Assembly (NCBI GenBank): GCA_021205045.1 | Contig: JAJPYH010000107.1 | Span: forward strand, 1 to 12,838 | Source: Lachnospiraceae bacterium | GTDB taxonomy: Bacteria; Bacillota; Clostridia; Lachnospirales; Lachnospiraceae | Length of the DNA stretch: 12,838 nt | Direction of reading: 5' to 3' | Shown: positions 7,279 through 12,838 of the stretch, in pieces | Position numbering within the stretch: position 1 is the first letter of the stretch | How the letters are laid out: each line of letters begins with the position of its first letter | The notes under the pieces: model-generated | Told to the model about the DNA's origin: nothing | What the model saw: only the letters and a program-made list of their open reading frames with translations | Databases searched by the model: none | Position numbers and translations under genes: made by a program

Positions 7279-8076
7279 ATGAAGAAAACAGTTAGTCTGG
7301 TATGTGTGCTTGCCTGTGTGTTTGCTTTCACTGCCTGCGGCTCCAGTGATACCGTCAACGAATATCAGTTGAGTAAACAGGAAAATGCGGAAGCAGTTGC
7401 CACAGATTACATTATACCTCTCATCACGGCGTTTGCCGCCCAGGATGAGGTCATGTCTGTCATTGATGCGGATGGCTATACGGATGAAGAATGGGAGAGT
7501 AATATATACAACTCATTTGGAATTTATGTTGACGGCGAAGCCTTTGTCAGCGGGATTACCTCCTATGCCGATGGCGTTGAGGAGATGGGCCTGATTACTT
7601 CCATAGGGGAAGTGACATCCACGGTGGACGATGACCAGATTATTATTTATGTAGATGTGACCGGCACGGAGAGAACAGGACAATTTGAGATTATCCTGTC
7701 CAACGACTATTTTGCGGAGCTTGAGTCCTGCTCCTTAAATGTGGATTATACGATGGGTGAGAAGATGTCGAAGGCTGCCATGAACACAGTCCTTGGCATT
7801 GGCATGGTGTTCCTGGTACTGGTTATCATCATGGCGATCATCAGTCTGTTTAAGTATATCCCCATCATTCAGGAGAAGTTCACCAGAAAATCAGAGACTC
7901 CTGCTGCTGCAGCGCCTGCGCCTGCACCGGCAGCTCCTGTGGAAGTGTACGAGGAAGAGGAAACGGATGACACGGAGCTTGTTGCTGTCATCGCCGCCGC
8001 TGTGGCTGCCTTTGAAGGACAGACCTCCGCAGACGGTTTTGTAGTCAGATCAATCAGAAGAGCAAAGAGATATTAA
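7279..8076 (+). CDS. Lipoprotein fused to an OadG/MmdD-type sodium-pump gamma subunit
   Basis: The C-terminal part matches the OadG family, the small subunit that joins the carboxyltransferase to the sodium pump. It has one membrane helix (about residues 168-192, LGIGMVFLVLVIIMAIISLF), an Ala/Pro-rich linker (206-220), and the conserved tail TELVAVIAAAVAAFEG followed by GFVVRSIRR. The N-terminus is different: a lipoprotein signal peptide (residues 1-19, lipobox FTAC, Cys20) and about 145 extracytoplasmic residues of unknown family (21-165), acidic and of mixed alpha/beta appearance. Topology agrees: N-terminal domain outside, C-terminus inside with the carboxyltransferases. I prefer the ATG at 7279 (AGGTGAG just upstream) over a GTG at 7273, which is too close to the ribosome binding site. 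At 265 residues it is more than twice the length of typical OadG/MmdD (80-115). It starts 14 bases after the previous stop. Confidence 0.8.
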   Translation: MKKTVSLVCVLACVFAFTACGSSDTVNEYQLSKQENAEAVATDYIIPLITAFAAQDEVMSVIDADGYTDEEWESNIYNSFGIYVDGEAFVSGITSYADGVEEMGLITSIGEVTSTVDDDQIIIYVDVTGTERTGQFEIILSNDYFAELESCSLNVDYTMGEKMSKAAMNTVLGIGMVFLVLVIIMAIISLFKYIPIIQEKFTRKSETPAAAAPAPAPAAPVEVYEEEETDDTELVAVIAAAVAAFEGQTSADGFVVRSIRRAKRY

Positions 8077-8102
8077 ATCATAAATTTCGGAGGAAAATTC
8101 AG

Positions 8103-8480
8103 ATGAAAAATTATACGATCACAGTAAATGGCGTAGCGTATGACGTAACAGTGGAGGAAGCCGGAACCGCGGCAGTGTCCGCACCGGCAGCCCCCAAGGC
8201 GGCTCCTAAGGCCGCACCGAAGGCAGCGGCTCCCAAGGCAGCAGTCCCCAAGGCAGGCGGCAGCGGCAGTATTAAGGTGGAAGCCGGAACCGCAGGCAAG
8301 GTATTCAAGATTGAGGCAAGCGTGGGTCAGGCTCTCAAAGCCGGCGATCCGGTGATCATTGTGGAAGCCATGAAGATGGAGATTCCGATCGTGGCTCCCA
8401 AGGACGGCACAGTGGCCAGCATTGACTGCGCGGTAGGCGACAGCATTGATGCGGGCGCTGTTCTGGCAACCATGAACTAA
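8103..8480 (+). CDS. Biotin carboxyl carrier protein (free-standing, MmdC/1.3S-type)
   Basis: This small carrier swings carboxybiotin between the carboxyltransferase active sites and the membrane pump. The C-terminal biotinyl domain (about residues 55-125) carries the canonical EAMKME motif, with Lys91 as the biotinylated residue, in a flattened beta-barrel sequence that starts GSIKVEAGTAGKVFKI and ends ATMN. An N-terminal strand region (MKNYTITVNGVAYDVTVEE) matches gamma subunits of the MmdC/GcdC and 1.3S type. The two are joined by a flexible Ala-Pro-Lys linker (28-52). The 125-residue length is typical. GGAGG at 8089-8093 lies nine bases before the ATG, and the gene follows the gamma-subunit gene by 26 bases. 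It is probably shared by both carboxyltransferases of the operon, since neither has its own biotin domain. Confidence 0.93.
   Translation: MKNYTITVNGVAYDVTVEEAGTAAVSAPAAPKAAPKAAPKAAAPKAAVPKAGGSGSIKVEAGTAGKVFKIEASVGQALKAGDPVIIVEAMKMEIPIVAPKDGTVASIDCAVGDSIDAGAVLATMN
8184..8258 (+). repeat. Repeated Ala-Pro-Lys linker codons in the biotin carrier gene
   Basis: This stretch encodes five PKAA/APKA-like units (residues 28-52) with near-repeated DNA (GCxCCxAAGGC variants). Such Pro/Ala linkers are usual in biotin carriers and give the biotin domain its reach. Repeats of this kind often change copy number between strains. Confidence 0.7.
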
Positions 8481-8506
8481 AGTCTGATGAATTACGAGGT
8501 GTAAAC

Positions 8507-9634
8507 ATGAGCTATATTGTAACTACACTGAGCAACCTCATTCAGCAGACTGCTTTTTGCAACCTGACGGTTGGAAATTACATTATGATTGCGGTTGCCT
8601 GTGTATTCCTTTATCTGGCCATTGCGAAAGGGTATGAACCACTTTTGCTTGTACCGATTGCGTTCGGTATGCTTCTGGTCAATATTTATCCGGATATTAT
8701 GGAAGAGGGCGGCCTGCTGCATTACTTCTATCTGCTGGATGAGTGGGCGATTTTACCGTCTCTGATCTTTATGGGCGTAGGTGCGCAGACAGACTTCAGC
8801 CCTTTGATCTCAAATCCGAAGAGCTTTCTGCTGGGCGCTGCCGCACAGTTCGGTATTTTTGCCGCTTACTTCGGAGCGATTCTGTTGGGCTTTAATGACA
8901 AGGCAGCTGCCGCGATTTCCATTATCGGCGGAGCTGATGGACCTACTTCCATCTTCCTGGCCTCCAAGCTGGGACAGACCGCTTTGCTGGGACCGATTGC
9001 GGTGGCGGCTTATTCCTACATGGCACTGGTGCCGATCATTCAGCCTCCGATCATGAAGGCTCTGACCACCGAAGAGGAGCGTAAGATCAAGATGGGACTT
9101 CTGCGTCCGGTAAGCCAGCTGGAAAAGATTTTATTCCCCATCATCGTGACCATCGTGGTCTGCATGATCCTGCCCACAACCGCACCGCTTGTCGGCATGC
9201 TGATGCTGGGCAATCTGTTCAAGGAGTCCGGTGTTGTACGTCAGCTTGCTGATACGGCAGCCAATGCGATGATGTATATTGTTGTCATTCTGCTGGGTAC
9301 TTCTGTTGGTGCCTGTACCAGTGCCGAAGCATTCCTGAATCTGAATACGATTAAGAGCGTTGTGCTGGGTCTGATCGCCTTTGCCTTCGGTACCGCAGCG
9401 GGTGTGCTGCTGGGTAAGCTGATGTGTAAGCTGACTCACGGCAAGATCAACCCGCTAATCGGCTCCGCCGGTGTATCCGCAGTGCCTATGGCGGCCCGTG
9501 TTTCTCAGAAGGTAGGCGCTGAGGCAGATCCTACCAACTTCCTGCTGATGCACGCTATGGGTCCCAATGTAGCAGGCGTGATCGGCACGGCTGTGGCGGC
9601 CGGTACCTTTATGGCAGTGTTCGGAGTGTTCTGA
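8507..9634 (+). CDS. oadB: Sodium-pumping decarboxylase beta subunit (OadB/MmdB/GcdB family)
   Basis: This integral membrane protein decarboxylates carboxybiotin and uses the energy to export Na+. About nine hydrophobic segments span residues 24-372. The residues shown to matter in Klebsiella OadB all have counterparts. GGADGPT (141-147) holds Asp144, equivalent to Asp203. Tyr171 corresponds to Tyr229. The run Asn315, Gly319, Ser324 and Arg331 keeps exactly the spacing of Asn373, Gly377, Ser382 and Arg389. The protein should therefore be an active pump. The 375-residue length fits the short MmdB type rather than the longer OadB (about 430). GAGGTG at 8496-8501 precedes the ATG, and the spacing from the biotin carrier gene is 26 bases. 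The substrate is set by the partner carboxyltransferase, so the symbol denotes the family only. Confidence 0.94.
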   Translation: MSYIVTTLSNLIQQTAFCNLTVGNYIMIAVACVFLYLAIAKGYEPLLLVPIAFGMLLVNIYPDIMEEGGLLHYFYLLDEWAILPSLIFMGVGAQTDFSPLISNPKSFLLGAAAQFGIFAAYFGAILLGFNDKAAAAISIIGGADGPTSIFLASKLGQTALLGPIAVAAYSYMALVPIIQPPIMKALTTEEERKIKMGLLRPVSQLEKILFPIIVTIVVCMILPTTAPLVGMLMLGNLFKESGVVRQLADTAANAMMYIVVILLGTSVGACTSAEAFLNLNTIKSVVLGLIAFAFGTAAGVLLGKLMCKLTHGKINPLIGSAGVSAVPMAARVSQKVGAEADPTNFLLMHAMGPNVAGVIGTAVAAGTFMAVFGVF

Positions 9635-9651
9635 TTTTGGTTTGTCCGTGT

Positions 9652-9691
9652 GAGCGTCCCCGGGGCGTTCTGCGGCGAAATCCGTTTTTTT
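9652..9691 (+). terminator. Candidate hairpin attenuator between pump beta and oadA
   Basis: In the 108-base gap, GAGCGTCCCC (9652-9661) can pair with GGGGCGTTC (9662-9670) to give a GC-rich hairpin with one bulged T and a CCGG loop. A second small stem (GCGG 9672-9675 with CCGT 9682-9685) runs straight into seven T residues (9685-9691). Together they resemble a leaky terminator or a 3'-end stabilising hairpin. The second stem is short, so full termination is unlikely. Confidence 0.4.
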
Positions 9692-9742
9692 CAGAATCAA
9701 CTTAAATCATTTCCTATAGAATTAAGATGGAGGAATAAATAA

Positions 9743-11179
9743 ATGGCAGAACAGACTGTACAGGCGAAAAAGCCTGTGAAAATAACAGAAACAGTTTTAC
9801 GTGACGCGCATCAGTCCCTGATTGCCACCAGAATGCCTACCGAGCTGATGCTTCCCATCGTGGACACGATGGACAAGGTCGGTTATCATTCTGTGGAGTG
9901 CTGGGGCGGCGCTACCTTTGACGCATCCTTACGTTTCCTGAAGGAGGATCCCTGGGACAGACTCAGAAAGCTGCGCGACGGCTTCAAGAATACCAAGCTG
10001 CAGATGTTGTTCCGCGGACAGAATATTCTGGGCTACAGCCCCTATTCTGACGATGTGGTGTTTAATTTTGTTGAGAAATCCATCGCCAATGGTATCGACA
10101 TTATCCGTATTTTTGACTGCTTCAATGACCTGCGCAACTTAAAGGCTGCTGTAGACGCTACCAATAAGATCAAGGTTCTGGAGGGCAGAGGTCATGCGCA
10201 GATTGCGCTTTCCTATACATTGGGAGACGCTTATACTCTGGACTACTGGATGAACATTGCCAAAGAGATCGAGGAGATGGGTGCGGACAGCATCTGTATC
10301 AAGGATATGGCAGGACTTCTGGTGCCTTACAAGGCCGCAGAGCTGGTCAGCGCCATGAAATCCGCTACAAAGCTTCCCATTCAGCTTCACACTCACTATA
10401 CATCCGGCGTGGCTTCCATGACTTATTTAAAGGCAGTGGAAGCGGGTGTGGACATCATCGACACCGCCATTTCTCCCTTTGCCATGGGCACCAGCCAGCC
10501 GGCTACCGAGGTGATGGTGGAGACCTTCCGCGGCACGGAGTATGATACCGGATACGATCAGAAGCTTCTGGCTGAGATCGCAGATTATTTCCGCCCGTAC
10601 AGAGAAGAGTGTCTGGCCAATGGCCTGATGAATCCGAAGGTGCTGGGCGTGGATATCAAGACGCTGATGTATCAGGTGCCCGGCGGTATGCTTTCCAACA
10701 TGGTGAGCCAGTTGAAGGAGCAGCATGCGGAGGATAAGTATTATGACGTGCTTGAGGAAATCCCGAGAGTGCGTAAGGATCTGGGCGAGCCGCCGCTTGT
10801 AACTCCGTCCTCTCAGATTGTGGGAACGCAGGCTGTGATGAACGTCCTGATGGGCGAACGCTACAAGGTTGCCACCGAGCAGACCAAGGATGTGCTGCGC
10901 GGCAAGTATGGCAAGACTGTGAAGCCCTTCAATCCTGAAGTGGTGCAGAAGGTCATTCCTGGTGAGGAGACCATTACCTACAGACCGGCAGATGATATCC
11001 CGCCGCAGATGGAGACTCTGGAGAAGGAGATGGCAGAGTGGAAGCAGCAGGATGAGGACGTGTTAACCTATGCTCTGTTCCCGCAGGTTGCCCTGGACTT
11101 CTTCAAGTATCGTCAGGCACAGCAGGAAAAGGTGGACATGACGGTCAGCGACACGAAGAACGGAGCCTATCCCGTCTAA
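9743..11179 (+). CDS. oadA: Oxaloacetate carboxyltransferase, OadA/5S-type, without biotin domain
   Basis: This enzyme transfers the carboxyl group of oxaloacetate to biotin (or the reverse onto pyruvate), using a TIM-barrel carboxyltransferase domain and a bound divalent metal. Family motifs are clear: ETVLRDAHQSLIATR (16-30) with metal ligand Asp21, ECWGGATFD, RGQNILGY, KDMAGL with Lys187 (the lysine that is carbamylated in transcarboxylase 5S), and H216-T-H218 as metal ligands. The conserved PYC/OADA C-terminal domain follows (about 290-450). At 478 residues it ends where classical OadA (about 590) continues into a linker and biotin domain, so it must use the separate carrier encoded at 8103. 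GGAGG at 9729-9733 is nine bases before the ATG. It is the last gene before a strong terminator. It resembles transcarboxylase 5S as much as OadA, which suggests it may run in either direction. Confidence 0.93.
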   Translation: MAEQTVQAKKPVKITETVLRDAHQSLIATRMPTELMLPIVDTMDKVGYHSVECWGGATFDASLRFLKEDPWDRLRKLRDGFKNTKLQMLFRGQNILGYSPYSDDVVFNFVEKSIANGIDIIRIFDCFNDLRNLKAAVDATNKIKVLEGRGHAQIALSYTLGDAYTLDYWMNIAKEIEEMGADSICIKDMAGLLVPYKAAELVSAMKSATKLPIQLHTHYTSGVASMTYLKAVEAGVDIIDTAISPFAMGTSQPATEVMVETFRGTEYDTGYDQKLLAEIADYFRPYREECLANGLMNPKVLGVDIKTLMYQVPGGMLSNMVSQLKEQHAEDKYYDVLEEIPRVRKDLGEPPLVTPSSQIVGTQAVMNVLMGERYKVATEQTKDVLRGKYGKTVKPFNPEVVQKVIPGEETITYRPADDIPPQMETLEKEMAEWKQQDEDVLTYALFPQVALDFFKYRQAQQEKVDMTVSDTKNGAYPV

Positions 11180-11203
11180 GCATTTCCTGGTAAGGTATAT
11201 AGT

Positions 11204-11243
11204 AAAGGTACCGGCAGAGAGTCAATTCTGCCGGTACCTTTTT
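11204..11243 (+). terminator. Strong intrinsic terminator of the sodium-pump operon
   Basis: A perfect 15-bp stem (AAAGGTACCGGCAGA at 11204-11218 with its complement at 11227-11241) closes an 8-nt loop and ends in five T residues (11239-11243). The A-rich 5' arm would also make it work for transcription arriving on the opposite strand. It starts 25 bases after the oadA stop codon. Confidence 0.93.
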
Positions 11244-11250
11244 CGGGTTT

Positions 11251-11389
11251 ACAGCTTCAGCTGTCTTTGTTCCTGTTCATGTTATGTCAGGAATTGCCGC
11301 AGAATTTTATGCCTGTTCTGCGCTGACTGATGTGCGAATCGCAGATGCTGATATCCTCACTGTATCAGGTTCTGCGGTTCTGAAGCTGT
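11251..11389 (+). other. Gene-free stretch with nested inverted repeats
   Basis: The gap between the terminator and the Wzz-like gene contains ACAGCTTCAG (11251-11260) and its exact complement CTGAAGCTGT (11380-11389). Inside these lie CCGCAGAA (11297-11304) and its complement TTCTGCGG (11370-11377). Both pairs can form at once, with only two bases between the two right-hand arms. A small local hairpin (TGCGAATCGCA) lies between them. I see no coding potential. It could be a structured RNA or a decayed repeat element. Confidence 0.4.
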
Positions 11390-11411
11390 TCACAGTATCT
11401 TCACCAAAAAA

Positions 11412-11428
11412 CAACCTGGTGCAGGTTG
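11412..11428. promoter_or_regulatory. Palindromic operator-like site at the Wzz-like gene promoter
   Basis: CAACCTGgtgCAGGTTG is a perfect inverted repeat with 7-bp arms and a 3-base centre. Its right arm overlaps the first bases of the proposed -35 box, where a dimeric regulator would block RNA polymerase. No regulator gene is in the window to assign to it. Confidence 0.5.
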
Positions 11429-11454
11429 AACAATGTTTCCAGATATGATAAGAT
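11426..11454 (+). promoter_or_regulatory. Promoter of the Wzz-like gene
   Basis: TTGAAC (11426-11431) and TAAGAT (11449-11454) are spaced by 17 bases, and TG at 11446-11447 makes an extended -10. Both hexamers match consensus at four of six positions. The start point would be about 40 bases before the ATG. Confidence 0.5.
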
Positions 11455-11500
11455 GCTGAATGGTTAACGCGTGGTTTTTACAGAGTATCCGGAGAAAAGT

Positions 11501-12703
11501 ATGAATGAAAATGAACTGGAATACGAATATGAGATCAATCTGAAGGATCTGTGTGTCAGTATCCTGAGAAGGTGGCGTCTGATTTTGCTTGCCGCCCTTG
11601 CGGGCACCGTTTTGCTGGGAGGATTTCGGCTTGTGTCCAATCTGGCAAAAGCCCCGGGACTTGCCATGAGCAGCAGTGAGATTGAGGATGCTCAGGAGGA
11701 GATCGAAAGCGCCCAGGATAGTATCAATGAGCTGGAAAGTCAGATCAGCGCGGCGCTAAGATCCATCAGCGCCAATGAAAGCTATCTGGAGAATATTGAC
11801 GCGAAGGCGGAGCTTGCGGCAAAACAGATCGGGAATCTGAATCAGCTTCTGGACTATTATATTGAGCTTCTGGACAGGCTGATGGCCGCAGATGAGGCTG
11901 ATGCTGAGCTGGCGGATCAGATATCGGATTATCTGCTTCGGATAGAGACGCTTCAGGACAATATTTCGTCCAAAGAGACGGAAATACTGGAGCTGTACGA
12001 CAGCAAGCCTCCGCTGGAGAATGAAAAAGAGGAGCTGGCGGAGACTGTCGCGGATCTGGAGGCTCAGGCCGCAGAATGGGAAGAGACCATCGCGGATCTG
12101 AGAGAGCAGATGGAGCAGGAAGCTTCCGTGAATGTGATGGACAGGGTTATTACCTTTGCTGTCCTCGGCGCCTTTCTGGGAATATGTATCGCCTGTGTGT
12201 ACGCATTTTTACAGTATTGCTTTGACAGAACCGTACACATGGAGGAGGATCTGGCCTGGTACACCGGACTGCATGTACTCAGCTCCATTGATTTTGAGTC
12301 AAAGGGTAAGACCGGAAAGAATGCTGTTGATCGTCTGATCGACAGGTTTGCCGGCGTGGATGCCAGAATGGATCATTCTCCGGCGGCTCAATGCGCAATT
12401 GCCGCCGCAAAGATTCAGGTACTGGCGGACGGCAAAAAGCTTCTTGTGACAGGTACTGCCGATATCAGCACCATTGAGAGGGTGTGCTCTGATCTGAGGA
12501 GCAGTCTGGCTCAGGAGGGATATGAAGTGATATCGGCGGAAAATCCCATGTATCATTCTGAGGAAATTCTCAGGATGGGGGATTATGAGCTTGTGCTGGT
12601 GGAGGCACCTCATGTTACGAGGGTAAAAGAACTGGTGAATCTGACTGGATTTTTGAAACTCAGCAGAGTGAAGGTGGTCGGGGTGATATCTGTGATCGGG
12701 TAA
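11501..12703 (+). CDS. Wzz-like polysaccharide chain-length / co-polymerase protein with degenerate kinase-like tail
   Basis: The layout is that of a Gram-positive polysaccharide co-polymerase: a Wzz-type N-terminus (EINLKDLCVSILRRWRLI), a first membrane helix (about 26-44), a long extracytoplasmic coiled coil (about 58-207), a second membrane helix (about 216-238), then a cytoplasmic domain beginning with the usual EEDLAWYTGLHVLSSI. Such proteins set the length of exported polysaccharide chains and activate a BY-type tyrosine kinase. The C-terminal domain (about 295-400) resembles that kinase fold (KKLLVTG strand, LVLVEAP in place of a Walker B, VKVVGVI end), but has no Walker A GxxGxGK[ST], so it should not bind ATP normally. 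GGAG at 11491-11494 supports the ATG at 11501; an in-frame GTG at 11471 would add ten residues without a binding site. No glycosyltransferase is within reach of the window. An alternative is a general coiled-coil membrane sensor. Confidence 0.72.
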   Translation: MNENELEYEYEINLKDLCVSILRRWRLILLAALAGTVLLGGFRLVSNLAKAPGLAMSSSEIEDAQEEIESAQDSINELESQISAALRSISANESYLENIDAKAELAAKQIGNLNQLLDYYIELLDRLMAADEADAELADQISDYLLRIETLQDNISSKETEILELYDSKPPLENEKEELAETVADLEAQAAEWEETIADLREQMEQEASVNVMDRVITFAVLGAFLGICIACVYAFLQYCFDRTVHMEEDLAWYTGLHVLSSIDFESKGKTGKNAVDRLIDRFAGVDARMDHSPAAQCAIAAAKIQVLADGKKLLVTGTADISTIERVCSDLRSSLAQEGYEVISAENPMYHSEEILRMGDYELVLVEAPHVTRVKELVNLTGFLKLSRVKVVGVISVIG

Positions 12704-12733
12704 CGCTTCGGGTAAAAGGCTGCCGACGTTCAC

Positions 12734-12817
12734 AAAAACAGTTGCAAAAAGGTTACAAAAATCAAAATTAATTTGTGAAAAAAATCTGTCAAGCATTTTT
12801 GAAAATGTCCCGAAAAA
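12734..12817. other. Phased A-tracts, probably curved DNA
   Basis: The gene-free end of the window has A-runs beginning at 12734, 12746, 12757, 12764, 12778, 12802 and 12813, several 10-12 bases apart, plus a T-run at 12796-12800. Such spacing produces bent DNA, commonly found upstream of strong promoters. Nothing coding is visible. Confidence 0.45.
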
Positions 12818-12827
12818 TCTTTAACAT
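12799..12827 (+). promoter_or_regulatory. Possible promoter for the gene beyond the window
   Basis: TTGAAA (12799-12804, five of six) and TAACAT (12822-12827, four of six) are spaced by exactly 17 bases, downstream of the A-tract region. The gene it would serve is not in view. Confidence 0.4.
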
Positions 12828-12838
12828 TAGCCCCGACT

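Noticed and set aside
9715..9720. TATAGA before oadA as a promoter -10
   Set aside because: There is no -35 at the right distance, and transcription would start almost on the ribosome binding site.
4..12811. GGGACATTTTC at 4-14 is the exact complement of 12801-12811, near the two ends of the window
   Set aside because: An 11-base match is expected by chance in a window of this size, the ends are set by the window and not by biology, and the match does not extend. It is not evidence of a mobile-element boundary.

Overview
The window is chromosomal DNA with moderate GC content from an anaerobic member of the Firmicutes, most likely class Clostridia and probably Lachnospiraceae-like. The evidence is the Firmicutes-type S21 protein with a KRKYN-type tail, strong GGAGG ribosome binding sites, extended -10 promoters, an scpA-scpB-D,D-carboxypeptidase neighbourhood, and a biotin-dependent sodium-pumping decarboxylase operon. 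The family placement is inference. All ten genes, as well as every promoter and terminator I can support, read on the + strand. I see no tRNA, rRNA, CRISPR array, insertion sequence or other sign of recent transfer.

Region 1 (1-1626): rpsU has its own strong promoter and a textbook terminator. A secreted penicillin-binding D-alanyl-D-alanine carboxypeptidase follows. Region 2 (1640-5663): a membrane-anchored metallophosphoesterase overlaps scpA. Then come scpB, which shares scpA's reading frame across an open, repeat-containing spacer, and a second D,D-carboxypeptidase. This joins chromosome segregation (ScpAB, the partners of SMC) to cell-wall trimming. The scpAB-then-carboxypeptidase order recalls the Bacillus subtilis scpAB-dacB region, but spmA and spmB do not follow here.

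Region 3 (5711-11243) is the most interesting part. It is a promoter-to-terminator operon with five genes: a 12S/MmdA-type acyl-CoA carboxyltransferase, a lipoprotein fused to an OadG-type gamma subunit, a free biotin carrier protein, the OadB/MmdB sodium pump, and an OadA/5S-type oxaloacetate carboxyltransferase without its own biotin domain. Two carboxyltransferases with different substrates appear to share one biotin carrier and one sodium pump, and there is no biotin carboxylase gene. The set could move a carboxyl group between oxaloacetate and an acyl-CoA (transcarboxylase), or release it as CO2 at the pump to export Na+. The acyl-CoA carboxyltransferase is divergent, and its substrate cannot be read from the sequence.

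Region 4 (11244-12838): an intergenic stretch rich in inverted repeats, with a palindrome on a promoter's -35 box, precedes a Wzz-like polysaccharide chain-length protein. Its cytoplasmic tail looks like a tyrosine-kinase fold that has lost its ATP-binding loop. The window ends in an A-tract-rich, probably bent promoter region for a gene beyond the edge.
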